64,000 bases of DNA from Butyrivibrio hungatei (GTDB lineage Bacteria > Bacillota > Clostridia > Lachnospirales > Lachnospiraceae): positions 1 through 64,000 of the forward strand of contig NZ_FMUR01000014.1 of assembly GCF_900101605.1 (NCBI RefSeq), read 5' to 3'. This document shows positions 25,844-35,770 of this stretch, one piece after another; the first letter of the stretch is position 1; every line of letters starts with the position of its first letter. Made by a program: the position numbers and the translations under genes. The notes under the pieces were generated by a model. That model saw only the letters and a program-made list of their open reading frames with translations. It ran no database searches and was not told the origin of the DNA.

Positions 25844-26386
25844 ATGAAAATGCAGCCAAAGTCCGCAGGTGTGAATAAGGAAAATTACACTGAGGATGAG
25901 CTTAAAGATATCAAGTATATGAAAGCTGCCATAGGTCAGGCGAAAAAAGCATATGCTCTTGGAGAAGTTCCGATAGGATGCGTTATTGTTTATGAAGATA
26001 AGATAATCGGACGTGGATATAACAGGCGCAACACAGATAAAACGCCGCTTGCGCATGCGGAAATAACAGCTATACGCAAGGCGGGGAAGGTGATAAAGGA
26101 CTGGAGGCTTGAGGGATGTAAGCTGTATGTTACTTTGGAGCCGTGCCAGATGTGTGCAGGCGCCATAGTGCAGGCTAGAATCCCCGAAGTCATAATGGCA
26201 GCGGAGAATCCCAAGGCGGGATGCGCCGGTTCGGTCATGGATATTTTGAACAATCCGGATTTCAACCATCAGGTTGTTGTGAAAAAAGGCGTATTGGAAG
26301 ATGAATGCAGTAAACTGCTGAAAGATTTTTTTATAGAGCTGAGAGCAAGAAACAAAGCTGAGAAAGAGCAGAAAGGGAATCTTTAA
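25844..26386 (+). CDS. tadA: tRNA-specific adenosine deaminase
   Basis: 180 aa. Converts A34 to inosine in tRNA-Arg(ACG). Zinc-binding deaminase motifs are present: LAHAEITAI (HAE with catalytic Glu) and EPCQMCAGA (PCxxC). The N-terminus has about 25 extra residues before KYMKAAIGQAKKAY. GCAGSVMDILNNPDFNH near the C-terminus is typical of TadA. The stop abuts the GTG of the next gene, so co-translation is likely although the functions differ. Confidence 0.9.
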   Translation: MKMQPKSAGVNKENYTEDELKDIKYMKAAIGQAKKAYALGEVPIGCVIVYEDKIIGRGYNRRNTDKTPLAHAEITAIRKAGKVIKDWRLEGCKLYVTLEPCQMCAGAIVQARIPEVIMAAENPKAGCAGSVMDILNNPDFNHQVVVKKGVLEDECSKLLKDFFIELRARNKAEKEQKGNL

Positions 26387-27976
26387 GTGAAAAGGAAGAT
26401 ACTCGCGCTGGTTATGGCAGCGGTAATGACAATTAGCACAGTAGGCTGTGGAAACAGTAAAAGAGTGGTTTCGGATTTTCAATACCGTAACATAGATGTT
26501 TCAGGGCCGCCGGTTACAATTACTTATCTGACGATAGGCGACAAACCTATAAACGGAATGACTGAGAAGGTGCTGGACAAGCTTAATGAGCTTCTTTTAA
26601 AGAAGGTAAATGCGAAGCTGGATATCTATTATATCGGCTGGAACGATTATTTGGAGAACTACAACAAGACGCTTAGTTTGGGAAATGTAAACGTAGACCT
26701 CATTGCTGCGGGAGGCGACTGGCTTGATGCATGGCCCAACGCTGCAAAAGGATATTTTTTGCCCCTTTCCGAAGATATGTTAAGAACATATTGTCCGCAG
26801 ACATACAAATATGTATCATCCATGGATTGGGATTGTTGCACATATGACGGGAAGATATATTTTATCCCGGAAAATGAGTACACTCAGTGGATAAACTATG
26901 GTTTTGTTTACAGACTGGATGATGTAAAAAATGTAGAAAAAGCCAAGAGTAATGACCTCGGAAGAGATTTCAACATCGGTGAGATACAGGACTGGGACAC
27001 TCTTGATGAATTTTTTACATTGTACAGAGAGCAGAATCCGGAGAAGCTTTTCTGGGATGCTGACGGAAAAGAAACAAAGCAGGCTCTCGGATATATTATG
27101 TCCGAAAGTAACTATATTCCCATCTACGAACTTAGCGAATATGGAGTATGGGGCATTTTTAAGAATGCTCAGAGCCAGATAGTTTCGCCGTACATGTCGG
27201 GAAATTATCTTTATAACTATGCCAAGATCATGAAGAAATGGAATGAGCTTGGTGTATGGAGAAGTGATTTCAAGGATTACAAGGATAATTACGAGGCTTT
27301 CTATAACGGAGACACATCGGTTGTTCTTGCAACGACGGAAGACTATTACACAACGATAAAACCGAATATGGAAATCTATCAGCCGGAGGCAAAGCTTAAG
27401 TTCTTCTGGTTTGGAAAAGAGAACCTGGTAAAGACAAGTATTTTGCACGGAGCAATGGCAATCTCATCAAAGTCCAAGAACCCGGAAAGAGCTCTTATGG
27501 TGTACGACATATTGAGGAATGATGTGGAGTGCTACAGGCTTATAAGATACGGAATTGAAGGTGTGCAGTATCAGATAAATCAAAAAGACATGCTTGAGAG
27601 ACCAAACGGATATAACGATGAAAAAGATGGAATAACAACCAACTTCTGGTGGGGAAGAAGGGATTCCTATGAAAAAGCCGATTCAAACTACGCCTGGGAT
27701 GATTATAACGAACTCAAGGCAGAGTATAACAAGATTGCTATAGATTATCCTTGGGACAGATATCGATTTATGACGACCAACATAAACAATACGATCGAAG
27801 AAGTGACCAAGGTGTGTGATAAGTATATTCCCGAGATCACATACGGCAGGTATGAAGGTACGCCGGAGGCTGAAGTCAATGAATTCAGAACGGCGCTTAA
27901 GGCTGCGGGAGTGGATGAAGTAAAAACATATTTGCAGAATATTTATGATGCCGATAAAGCGAAGAACGGACATTAA
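26387..27976 (+). CDS. Sugar ABC transporter substrate-binding lipoprotein (DUF3502-like)
   Basis: 529 aa. GTG start immediately after the tadA stop, behind AAAGGGAAT. Lipoprotein signal with TVGC. The body is a family 1-type extracellular binding protein: ITYLTIGDKPINGMTEKVLDKLNELL, YYIGWNDYLENYNKTLSLG, DLIAAGGDWLDAWPNAAKGYFLPL, and a C-terminal domain like DUF3502 (YPWDRYRFMTTNINNTIEEV). Relatives (LplA/LipO-like) bind oligosaccharides. No permease genes are next to it, so it must work with distant permeases, possibly energised by the MsmX-type ATPase at 22747. Confidence 0.8.
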   Translation: MKRKILALVMAAVMTISTVGCGNSKRVVSDFQYRNIDVSGPPVTITYLTIGDKPINGMTEKVLDKLNELLLKKVNAKLDIYYIGWNDYLENYNKTLSLGNVNVDLIAAGGDWLDAWPNAAKGYFLPLSEDMLRTYCPQTYKYVSSMDWDCCTYDGKIYFIPENEYTQWINYGFVYRLDDVKNVEKAKSNDLGRDFNIGEIQDWDTLDEFFTLYREQNPEKLFWDADGKETKQALGYIMSESNYIPIYELSEYGVWGIFKNAQSQIVSPYMSGNYLYNYAKIMKKWNELGVWRSDFKDYKDNYEAFYNGDTSVVLATTEDYYTTIKPNMEIYQPEAKLKFFWFGKENLVKTSILHGAMAISSKSKNPERALMVYDILRNDVECYRLIRYGIEGVQYQINQKDMLERPNGYNDEKDGITTNFWWGRRDSYEKADSNYAWDDYNELKAEYNKIAIDYPWDRYRFMTTNINNTIEEVTKVCDKYIPEITYGRYEGTPEAEVNEFRTALKAAGVDEVKTYLQNIYDADKAKNGH

Positions 27977-28046
27977 TAAATATCATACAAAGAAGATGAA
28001 AACTATGATAAAATAACGCCTGTAAAAACGGGTAGGAGGAACGGTA

Positions 28047-30338
28047 ATGGTAACAACACTTGAACATGGGTGTTATCTTATAAACGGTAACACATTAGTG
28101 CCTGATGATGCAGAGGCGGCAGCGGTTCTTGCATCTAACGGTGTATCGGAAGATGCGGCAAAGAGTGCAAAAGAGAATACAATAGCATACGGAATACTTA
28201 AGGAGCATAATACTTCCGGAAACATGGAAAAATTATGCGTTAAGTTTGATAAACTCACTTCACACGACATAACATATGTCGGAATCATTCAGACAGCAAG
28301 GGCATCGGGACTTGAGAAATTCCCTATTCCCTACGTGCTTACAAACTGTCACAATTCACTTTGCGCAGTAGGCGGAACAATTAACGAAGACGACCATGTA
28401 TTTGGTCTTACAGCGGCTCAGAAGTATGGCGGAATCTATGTACCCCCTCATCAGGCGGTTATCCACCAGTTTGCAAGAGAGATGCTTGCAGCAGGCGGAA
28501 GCATGATTCTTGGATCTGATTCACATACAAGATACGGAGCTCTCGGAACAATGGCTATCGGAGAGGGCGGACCTGAGCTTGTTAAGCAGCTTCTCGGACA
28601 GACATACGATGTTGATATGCCGGGAGTTGTAGCAATTTACCTTGAGGGAGAGCCTAAGAAGGGCGTAGGACCTCAGGACGTTGCACTTGCCATCATCGGA
28701 GAAGTATTCGGAAACGGATATGTAAAGAACAAGGTTATGGAATTCGTTGGACCGGGTGTTGAGAAGCTCAGCGCAGATTTCAGGATCGGTGTTGACGTTA
28801 TGACCACCGAGACAACATGTCTTTCATCAATCTGGCAGACCGATGATACTATCAAAGAGTTCTATGAGATTCATGGAAGAGTAGGTGATTACAAAGAGTT
28901 AAAGCCCGGAAAGGTTGCATATTACGATGGTCTTGTTAAGGTAGACCTCAGCTCTATCAATCCTATGATCGCTATGCCTTTCCATCCCAGTAATGTATAT
29001 GAGATCGCAGAAGTTAACCGCAATGCTGCGGATATTCTTGCAGATGTTGAAAAGAGAGCAAGAGTCAGCTTTGGTGACAGCATAGAGTATTCACTTCAGG
29101 ATAAGATCAAAGACGGAAAGTTTATTGTTGAGCAGGGAATTATCGCCGGATGTGCGGGCGGTGGATTTGAAAATATCTGCGCAGCTGCAGATATCCTTAA
29201 AGGCCACTTCATCGGAAATGACAGATTTACACTCAGTGTATATCCCGCTTCAACACCTATTTTTATGGAAGTTGTTAAGAATGGCGCAGCTGCAACAATT
29301 CTTGAGACAGGCGCAATCCTTAAGACTGCATTCTGCGGACCTTGCTTCGGTGCCGGCGATACACCCGCAAACAATGCGTTCAGTATCAGGCATTCAACAA
29401 GAAACTTCCCTAATCGTGAAGGTTCTAAGGTTCAGAATGGACAGGTTGCTTCGGTTGCACTTATGGATGCAAGATCTATTGCCGCAACTGCAGCTAATCA
29501 GGGCGTTCTTACACCTGCAACAGAGTTTGACGGAGAGCTCAAGAAATACAAATATCACTTTGACAGTGAGATTTATAAGAACCGTGTATTTGATTCACAC
29601 GGAGTTGCGGATCCTTCGGTTGAGCTTCAGCTCGGACCCAATATCAAGGATTGGCCTAAGATGTCAGAGCTTCCTGAGAATATGGTGCTCAGAGTTGTAT
29701 CAGAGATCCATGATCCTGTAACAACAACTGACGAACTTATCCCTTCAGGAGAGACTTCATCATACAGATCAAATCCTCTCGGACTTGCCGAGTTTACTTT
29801 ATCAAGAAAAGATCCTGCATATGTAGGACTTGCCAAAGAGATGCGTGCTGCACAGGATGCTCTTGTAGAGGGCAAAGATCCTATCGCTGCATGGGGCGAG
29901 CTCAAGGGCGTAATGGAAGTGATCGGTAAGAAGTTCAGCGGAGTTAACAATGACAATGTTGGATTCGGATCGACTATTTTCGCCGTAAAGCCGGGTGACG
30001 GTTCTGCCAGAGAGCAGGCTGCATCATGCCAGAAGGTACTTGGCGGATGGGCAAACATCGCAAATGAATATGCAACAAAGAGATATCGTTCAAACCTTAT
30101 TAACTGGGGTATGCTTCCTTTTGTTATTGAAGAGGGTGAACTTCCTTTCAAGAACAAAGACTACATCTTCCTTCCGGGAATCAGAGATGCGGTTAAGAAT
30201 AAGGATGAAGTTATTAAGGCATATGCTGTTGCAGGGGACAGCATAACTGAGTTTGAACTTAAACTTGGAAATCTTACCGACGATGAAAGACAGATAATCC
30301 TTGACGGTTGCCTTATAAACTACAACAGAGTTAAATAA
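28047..30338 (+). CDS. Aconitase-family hydratase
   Basis: 763 aa. The Fe-S dehydratase fold is shown by [19 protein letters not shown], the Fe-S cysteines in [14 protein letters not shown] and [10 protein letters not shown], and [10 protein letters not shown] plus [14 protein letters not shown]. The C-terminal swivel domain contains [23 protein letters not shown] and [25 protein letters not shown]. Length and layout resemble mitochondrial-type aconitase, usually annotated simply as hydratase in Lachnospiraceae; citrate/isocitrate is likely but not certain. GTAGGAGGAACGGTA precedes the ATG. No other citrate genes are adjacent. Confidence 0.8.
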   Translation: MVTTLEHGCYLINGNTLVPDDAEAAAVLASNGVSEDAAKSAKENTIAYGILKEHNTSGNMEKLCVKFDKLTSHDITYVGIIQTARASGLEKFPIPYVLTNCHNSLCAVGGTINEDDHVFGLTAAQKYGGIYVPPHQAVIHQFAREMLAAGGSMILGSDSHTRYGALGTMAIGEGGPELVKQLLGQTYDVDMPGVVAIYLEGEPKKGVGPQDVALAIIGEVFGNGYVKNKVMEFVGPGVEKLSADFRIGVDVMTTETTCLSSIWQTDDTIKEFYEIHGRVGDYKELKPGKVAYYDGLVKVDLSSINPMIAMPFHPSNVYEIAEVNRNAADILADVEKRARVSFGDSIEYSLQDKIKDGKFIVEQGIIAGCAGGGFENICAAADILKGHFIGNDRFTLSVYPASTPIFMEVVKNGAAATILETGAILKTAFCGPCFGAGDTPANNAFSIRHSTRNFPNREGSKVQNGQVASVALMDARSIAATAANQGVLTPATEFDGELKKYKYHFDSEIYKNRVFDSHGVADPSVELQLGPNIKDWPKMSELPENMVLRVVSEIHDPVTTTDELIPSGETSSYRSNPLGLAEFTLSRKDPAYVGLAKEMRAAQDALVEGKDPIAAWGELKGVMEVIGKKFSGVNNDNVGFGSTIFAVKPGDGSAREQAASCQKVLGGWANIANEYATKRYRSNLINWGMLPFVIEEGELPFKNKDYIFLPGIRDAVKNKDEVIKAYAVAGDSITEFELKLGNLTDDERQIILDGCLINYNRVK

Positions 30339-30355
30339 AAGGGACTGGTATTTGT

Positions 30356-31924
30356 ATGTTTTCTGTTATGGGGCGGAAAAACAGAATAATTGCGACAGTA
30401 TTGTTACTGTCGCTTATTGGAAGCGTCGCAGGCTGCGGCGCTTCTTCTGCTGAAAAACAGATTGATACAACCAAAGCAAACGCGGAAGAGTTTGAGACAA
30501 CAGCGAGCGGAGAGTATGCTGTCCCGAATCAGATACCGAGCGTACTAGCAGATCAGATCGGCTACAATACTGAGTCTGTCAAAACAGTTATCTTGCATGG
30601 CAAGAAGCTTCCCAAGACATTTTGTATAAAAGAGCTGGGAACAAAAGAGGAAAAATACACAGGCGATGTTGTAAAGTCTGTTTATAATGATGACACGAAA
30701 GAATATACGGGCATAGGATATTTCACCGACCTAAAGGAAGCGGGAAATTATTATGTATCCGCAGATATAATCGGGGAATCATATTCTTTTGCCATATCGG
30801 AAGATGCGCATGCAGATGTATTTAACGAGGCGTGCAAAAAATATTATATCAACAGGTGCGGAACTTCATTGTCCGAAGATTATGCGGGAGAAAATGCGCA
30901 CAGTGCCTGTCACACGACTCCGGCGCATTTGCAAGATCATCCGGAAACAGAGATAGATGTTACGGGCGGGTGGCATATGGACGAGCAGGCTGACAGGGAT
31001 ACAACGGTCGGATGCAAAGTTGCGGAGAATCTGCTTCTTGCTTTTGAGATGAATGAAGCTGCGTTTACGGATGAAGCGGGAATTCCCGAGAGCGGAAACG
31101 AAATACCCGATATTCTGGATGAAGTCAGATATGAAGTTGAATGGCTTTTAAAAATGCAGGATGCAAAGACCGGCGGAGAGTATGGGGCGGCGCTTACCGA
31201 CAGTTCGGGCGGAGGAGATGTGATGACATATCCTGTTATCGTCACACCTGTCTCGATGGATGCCACTATAAACTTTGCATCGGTACTTGCAAAGTTCAGT
31301 TATATCTATCAGAAATATGACGGCGAGTTTGCCACCACGTGTCTTAAGGCGGCAGACAGAGCTTGGAGCTGTTATTTCAATAACCAGAAAGCGCAGGATA
31401 ATACAACGGTATTTAAGGCTGCGGCAGAATTATACAGAGCAACGGGAAGTTTGGGCTATGAGACGGTTCTTGAGGAATATTTCGCCGAGTCTGAATTTGA
31501 CCGGATTTTTAATGAAGATGAGAATATACTGATCGGTTCGGTGGTCTATCTTTCTACAAGTCAGAAAGTTGATGTGAGTAGATGCGAGTATTTAATGAAA
31601 CTACTTATGGTGCGCTCTGAGCGTATTGCGCAAAAAGCAACGCAATCGGCGTATCTGGTAACAAAGACTGATGTAAAATCCTTTAATGAGCTGTTGGAGG
31701 ATATGAGATGTCTTACTATAACCGATCATATAATATATAACCATGAGTACACTACGATAATAGAGAATCATGCGCATTTTCTGATGGGGATGAATCCGGG
31801 AGCAGTAAATTATGTAACGGATACAACGGAAAGAACGTATGCGGATGAAGCCGGAATCGGAATCCTAAACGACCCTCAGGCTGACGCACTTTTAGTATTT
31901 ATGCTTAGTGTACTAGTGTGCTGA
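30356..31924 (+). CDS. GH9-like lipoprotein lacking the canonical catalytic motif
   Basis: 522 aa. Lipobox VAGC (Cys27), then an Ig-like cellulase N-terminal domain (VLADQIGYNTESVKTVIL, about 60-150) and an (alpha/alpha)6 region with ACHTTPA and DVTGGW (residues 201-206). Active GH9 cellulases continue GGW-YDAGD, giving the base Asp pair; here it reads HMDEQADRD. The C-terminal catalytic His/Glu motifs are also not seen; the protein ends soon after FLMGMNPGA. It therefore belongs to a divergent, perhaps non-hydrolytic branch exposed on the surface. It follows the hydratase after 17 bp. Confidence 0.7.
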   Translation: MFSVMGRKNRIIATVLLLSLIGSVAGCGASSAEKQIDTTKANAEEFETTASGEYAVPNQIPSVLADQIGYNTESVKTVILHGKKLPKTFCIKELGTKEEKYTGDVVKSVYNDDTKEYTGIGYFTDLKEAGNYYVSADIIGESYSFAISEDAHADVFNEACKKYYINRCGTSLSEDYAGENAHSACHTTPAHLQDHPETEIDVTGGWHMDEQADRDTTVGCKVAENLLLAFEMNEAAFTDEAGIPESGNEIPDILDEVRYEVEWLLKMQDAKTGGEYGAALTDSSGGGDVMTYPVIVTPVSMDATINFASVLAKFSYIYQKYDGEFATTCLKAADRAWSCYFNNQKAQDNTTVFKAAAELYRATGSLGYETVLEEYFAESEFDRIFNEDENILIGSVVYLSTSQKVDVSRCEYLMKLLMVRSERIAQKATQSAYLVTKTDVKSFNELLEDMRCLTITDHIIYNHEYTTIIENHAHFLMGMNPGAVNYVTDTTERTYADEAGIGILNDPQADALLVFMLSVLVC

Positions 31925-32018
31925 CACGATGACAATTCAGCACACCAGAATGAAAGGAAGAGAAAAAGCACATTAATTTACCAGAGCATTTTTTGCAATG
32001 TTTTTGCAAACTGTAGGA

Positions 32019-32048
32019 TTTGCATGGGTAATGTCATGGTGCTATAGT
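32019..32048 (+). promoter_or_regulatory. Promoter placing the start of transcription at the hydrolase ATG
   Basis: TTTGCA (32019-32024), 18 bp, TATAGT (32043-32048). The ATG at 32056 lies where transcription should start, and no ribosome binding site precedes it, so the mRNA may be leaderless. Confidence 0.4.
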
Positions 32049-32055
32049 AAACCAA

Positions 32056-32850
32056 ATGAATGTAAATATTAATGGACTAAATATAAACTACATAGACGAA
32101 GGAACGGGACCGTTACTTGTTATGCTTCACGGATGGGGCTCCAACATCGATCTTTTTGCGGGGGTTATTAATTTTGCGAAAAGAGGATATCATGTTGTTG
32201 CAATGGATATGCCCGGATTCGGAAAGAGCGATGAGCCCAAGGAACCGATGAGCGTCGAAGATTTTATGAATTTTGTGATCGACTTTATCAAGGTTCTTTA
32301 TCCCGATGACAAAGAGGTAATCTTCTTAGGACATTCCATGGGCGGAAGGATAATTATTAAACTTGCCTCGGGAATAAATGAAGGAAAGCTTTCTCCGAGA
32401 TTTACCATTCCAAAGATCATACTTACAGATTCTGCCGGAGTTATTCCCGTAAAGACTAAAGCTCAGTTAAAGAGATCGAAGAGATACAAATTCTATAAGA
32501 ATTTCATTACAAAAAGCGGTCTTTTAAAGCTTGATCCAAAGGCGCTTGATAAACTTCAGAAGAAATTTGGAAGTGCAGACTACGCTGCAGCATCACCGGT
32601 TATGAGAAAGAGTCTTGTAATGGCTGTAAATGAAGATATGGTACCAAGTATGCCTTCCGTTACTCAGCCGGTTCTTTTGATATGGGGTGATAAGGATACG
32701 GCTACGCCGCTATCTGACGGCCAAAAGATGGAAGAACTTATGCCGGATGCGGGACTTGCAGTCATAGAGGGAGCAGGTCACTATTCATTTCTTGATAATC
32801 TCTATGTATACAATAAGATTCTTGGAAGTTTTCTCGGAATCAAAAATTAA
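32056..32850 (+). CDS. Alpha/beta hydrolase
   Basis: 264 aa single-domain hydrolase. Motifs: LLVMLHGWGSNIDLF (oxyanion HG), MDMPGFGKSDEPKEP, nucleophile LGHSMGGRI, LLIWGDKDTATPLSDG (Asp) and EGAGHYSFLDN (His). A C-C-hydrolase or esterase role is typical of the fold; the substrate is unknown. It is 12 bp before the MurF-like gene, so it may have a cell-wall-related job (inference from position). It lacks a visible Shine-Dalgarno site. Confidence 0.8.
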   Translation: MNVNINGLNINYIDEGTGPLLVMLHGWGSNIDLFAGVINFAKRGYHVVAMDMPGFGKSDEPKEPMSVEDFMNFVIDFIKVLYPDDKEVIFLGHSMGGRIIIKLASGINEGKLSPRFTIPKIILTDSAGVIPVKTKAQLKRSKRYKFYKNFITKSGLLKLDPKALDKLQKKFGSADYAAASPVMRKSLVMAVNEDMVPSMPSVTQPVLLIWGDKDTATPLSDGQKMEELMPDAGLAVIEGAGHYSFLDNLYVYNKILGSFLGIKN

Positions 32851-32862
32851 GGAGAAGGATAT

Positions 32863-34515
32863 TTGGGAGCAATGCTTATAATATTTTTTACAGTATACCT
32901 TTGCGCTGCAGTATTGGGGCTTCGTTACTACACTCATATGCTTCAGCTGTCAAGCTATCAGTTTCAGGGGTATTTTAGATTTTTAAAGACTACGGTGACC
33001 AAATACGGACTGCACGCCGGTGCTGCCGCAGCCATTTTCGGAGCGGGATTCTTTGAGTATGCGCAAGCAGTTGAAGAGACTGATATGAACAAGCCTGCGA
33101 TAGGTCTTTTTGTTCTGGCGATTGTTTTTCTTGTGCTTATGGCAGTTATGTATATTCCTAGGAAAGCGAAGAAAAAGTTTGTAGTTACCAAGAGGGTTCA
33201 GAGACTTTTTGTGACATACACCGTTTTGTTTGTGATAACGGTTCTTGTAGCTGTACTTTGCGTTGCGCTTGGGGCTGACTGGAGTGCCGGAAAACATGCG
33301 ATCGCAGCAGCATTTATCGCGGCATATATAGGTTTTTTACCTCTTATTGTTGCTCTTTCAAATCTTATAAATAAACCTGTTGAGAACAGGATAAATCAGT
33401 GGTTTATCGATGATGCGAAGAGAATTCTCAAAGAGCATCAGGGACTTCGCATAATCGGTGTAACGGGAAGCTATGGCAAAACGAGTGTAAAGTATTATCT
33501 GACAACACTTCTTTCTGAGAAATACAGAGTTCTCATGACTCCGGAGAGTTACAACACTCCGATGGGTATTGTAAGAACTATCAGAGAGAAGATGGTTCCC
33601 ACTCATGAGATATTTGTCTGCGAGATGGGAGCAAGGCATCTGCATGATATAAAAGAAATAACGGATATTGTTCATCCCGATGATGGTATACTTACATCGA
33701 TAGGATATCAGCATCTCGAGACATTCCATTCACTTGAGAATATTGTCAGCACCAAGTATGAACTTCTTGATGCTGTTGATGAAAAAGAAAAAGAAGAAGG
33801 AAATGCAGGAAAGGGAAAGCATCTTAAGTTTGCAAACGGTGACAATGAGATCATAAGAGCAAACATGAAATATAAGGATGCTATAACCTATGGTGTTTCC
33901 GATGACTGCGATTACAGAGTTTCCGATATTTCCGTTACGGGCGCGGGAACAACATTTAATGTGACAACACCCGATGGCGAGACGGCTGAGTTTAATACGA
34001 AGCTGGTCGGAAGACATAATGTTGAGAACATTGCAGGTGCGATCGCTGTCGCTGCCAGTTTCGGAGTTCCGATGAACAAGCTTAAAATGGCGGTAAGGAG
34101 GATACAGCCTGTTCCGCATAGACTTGAGCTTGTAAGACACGGCGCTGTTGCAATCCTTGATGATGCATATAATTCCAATCCAAACGGAGCAAAAGTTGCG
34201 CTTGAAACACTGGCTCTTTTTGATAACTCAGTCAAGATACTTGTCACTCCCGGAATGGTAGAACTTGGGGAAAAAGAGGACGAGTACAACGAAGAGTTCG
34301 GAAGACAGGCCGCAAATGTGTGTGACTATATCATACTTGTTGGTGAGAAGCAGACTCAGGCAATCAAGAAAGGTGCGCTTGAAGCGGGATTTGCCAAGGA
34401 CAAGCTTTTTGTAAAGAACGGCCTTACGGAAGCTACACAGCTTATGTACGAGCTTGAAGCGGGAAGAGAAAAAGTAATACTTCTTGAAAACGATCTTCCC
34501 GATAACTATACATGA
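32863..34515 (+). CDS. Membrane-anchored MurF-like Mur ligase
   Basis: 550 aa. The first ~175 residues hold about five transmembrane helices, an addition to the usual soluble MurF. The ligase part has the ATP loop GVTGSYGKTSVKYYL, YNTPMGIVRT, FVCEMGARH, GRHNVENIAGAIAVA, PVPHRLELVRHG and DDAYNSNPNGAK, as in UDP-MurNAc-tripeptide:D-Ala-D-Ala ligase. It lies just before ddl, which makes the D-Ala-D-Ala substrate, supporting a peptidoglycan precursor role. TTG start at 32863 fits the AAGGAG site; the next ATG (32872) is too far from it. Confidence 0.78.
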   Translation: MGAMLIIFFTVYLCAAVLGLRYYTHMLQLSSYQFQGYFRFLKTTVTKYGLHAGAAAAIFGAGFFEYAQAVEETDMNKPAIGLFVLAIVFLVLMAVMYIPRKAKKKFVVTKRVQRLFVTYTVLFVITVLVAVLCVALGADWSAGKHAIAAAFIAAYIGFLPLIVALSNLINKPVENRINQWFIDDAKRILKEHQGLRIIGVTGSYGKTSVKYYLTTLLSEKYRVLMTPESYNTPMGIVRTIREKMVPTHEIFVCEMGARHLHDIKEITDIVHPDDGILTSIGYQHLETFHSLENIVSTKYELLDAVDEKEKEEGNAGKGKHLKFANGDNEIIRANMKYKDAITYGVSDDCDYRVSDISVTGAGTTFNVTTPDGETAEFNTKLVGRHNVENIAGAIAVAASFGVPMNKLKMAVRRIQPVPHRLELVRHGAVAILDDAYNSNPNGAKVALETLALFDNSVKILVTPGMVELGEKEDEYNEEFGRQAANVCDYIILVGEKQTQAIKKGALEAGFAKDKLFVKNGLTEATQLMYELEAGREKVILLENDLPDNYT

Positions 34516-34552
34516 TCAAATTTAGAAATAATGAAAGAGGGATACGGATACT

Positions 34553-35761
34553 ATGAAACTTAAAGTTGCGGTTTTATTCGGCGGAAAAAGTACGGAGCAT
34601 GAGATTTCAATCATCTCGGCAATTCAGGCAATAGGATTTATCAATAAGGAAAAATATGATGTAGTGCCTGTTTATATTACAAAGAACAATGACTTCTATG
34701 TTGGCGATGATATCGGAAAAATAGAAGAATATACACATATCAATCAGCTCCTTGCAAAGAGCACACAGGTTGTATGGGTAAAAGAAAATGACAAGGTTAA
34801 TCTTGTAAGATATCCAATGAAAAAGTTTGGTAACAACGTTATGACTCAGGTTGACGTTGCATTTCCTATAGTTCACGGAACAAACGTAGAGGACGGAACA
34901 CTTCAGGGATTCCTTGCTACTCTCGGTCTTCCCGTTGTAGGATGCGATGTTCTTTCATCTGCTGTTGGAATGAACAAGTATGTTATGAAAACTGTGCTTA
35001 AGGACAATGATATTCCGGTTCTTGATTGCAAATGCTATACATGGAAGGATTATGAAGATGTCGATGCACTTGTTGCAAAGATAGAGAAGACATTTGATTA
35101 TCCCGTTATCATCAAGCCTCTTAATCTTGGTTCAAGTATCGGAATCAAGAAGGCGTCAGACAGAGCATCTCTTCTTGAAGCTCTTGACCTTGGATTTGAG
35201 TTCTCCAAGAAGATTCTTGTTGAGCACGCTATTTCCAAGCTTAAAGAGATAAACTGCTCAGTTCTCGGAGATTATGAGTCTGCGGAAGCTTCTGAGTGCG
35301 AAGAGCCTATCAACTCTGATGAGATTCTCAGTTTCGAAGATAAGTATATCGGTGGCGGATCAAAGGGCTCCGCAAAGGGTGCAAAGACAGGCGGAAGCAA
35401 GGGAATGGCTTCTCTTAAGAGAAAGATCCCTGCAGATATTTCCGATGAGATGCGTGACAAGATCAGAAAGATGGCAGTTGATGCGTTTATTGCCCTTGGC
35501 TGTTCGGGAGTTTCAAGAATCGATTTTATGATCGATATGGAGACAAACAATGTATATTTCAATGAGATCAATACTATTCCGGGATCGCTTTCATTCTACC
35601 TTTGGGAGCCTCTTGGAATGAAATATGAGCACCTTTTGGACAATATGATTCAGCTTGCGCTTAAGGCTGACAGAGAGAACCACAAAGTAGTTTACTCTTT
35701 TGATACAAACGTACTTGAGGGAGTAAAGCTTGGCGGCGGATCAAAAGGCAGCAAAGGATAA
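34553..35761 (+). CDS. ddl: D-alanine--D-alanine ligase with Gly/Ser/Lys-rich insertion
   Basis: 402 aa ATP-grasp enzyme. Motifs: VLFGGKSTEHEISI, HGTNVEDGTLQGFL, KPLNLGSSIGIKKA, and the metal-binding FNEINTIPGSLSFYLWEP. Between EDKYI and RKIPAD, residues about 266-289 form a GGSKGS-type insertion, and GGGSKGSKG recurs at the very C-terminus; standard Ddl proteins are about 350 aa. It follows the MurF-like gene by 37 bp, so D-Ala-D-Ala production and ligation are co-encoded. Confidence 0.9.
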   Translation: MKLKVAVLFGGKSTEHEISIISAIQAIGFINKEKYDVVPVYITKNNDFYVGDDIGKIEEYTHINQLLAKSTQVVWVKENDKVNLVRYPMKKFGNNVMTQVDVAFPIVHGTNVEDGTLQGFLATLGLPVVGCDVLSSAVGMNKYVMKTVLKDNDIPVLDCKCYTWKDYEDVDALVAKIEKTFDYPVIIKPLNLGSSIGIKKASDRASLLEALDLGFEFSKKILVEHAISKLKEINCSVLGDYESAEASECEEPINSDEILSFEDKYIGGGSKGSAKGAKTGGSKGMASLKRKIPADISDEMRDKIRKMAVDAFIALGCSGVSRIDFMIDMETNNVYFNEINTIPGSLSFYLWEPLGMKYEHLLDNMIQLALKADRENHKVVYSFDTNVLEGVKLGGGSKGSKG

Positions 35762-35770
35762 GGCTTCATT

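Noticed and set aside
25787-26482. 231-codon minus-strand frame over tadA
   Set aside because: Antisense shadow; tadA has complete HAE and PCxxC motifs.
26816-27448. 210-codon minus-strand frame inside the sugar-binding lipoprotein gene
   Set aside because: Shadow of a long, well-supported plus-strand gene.
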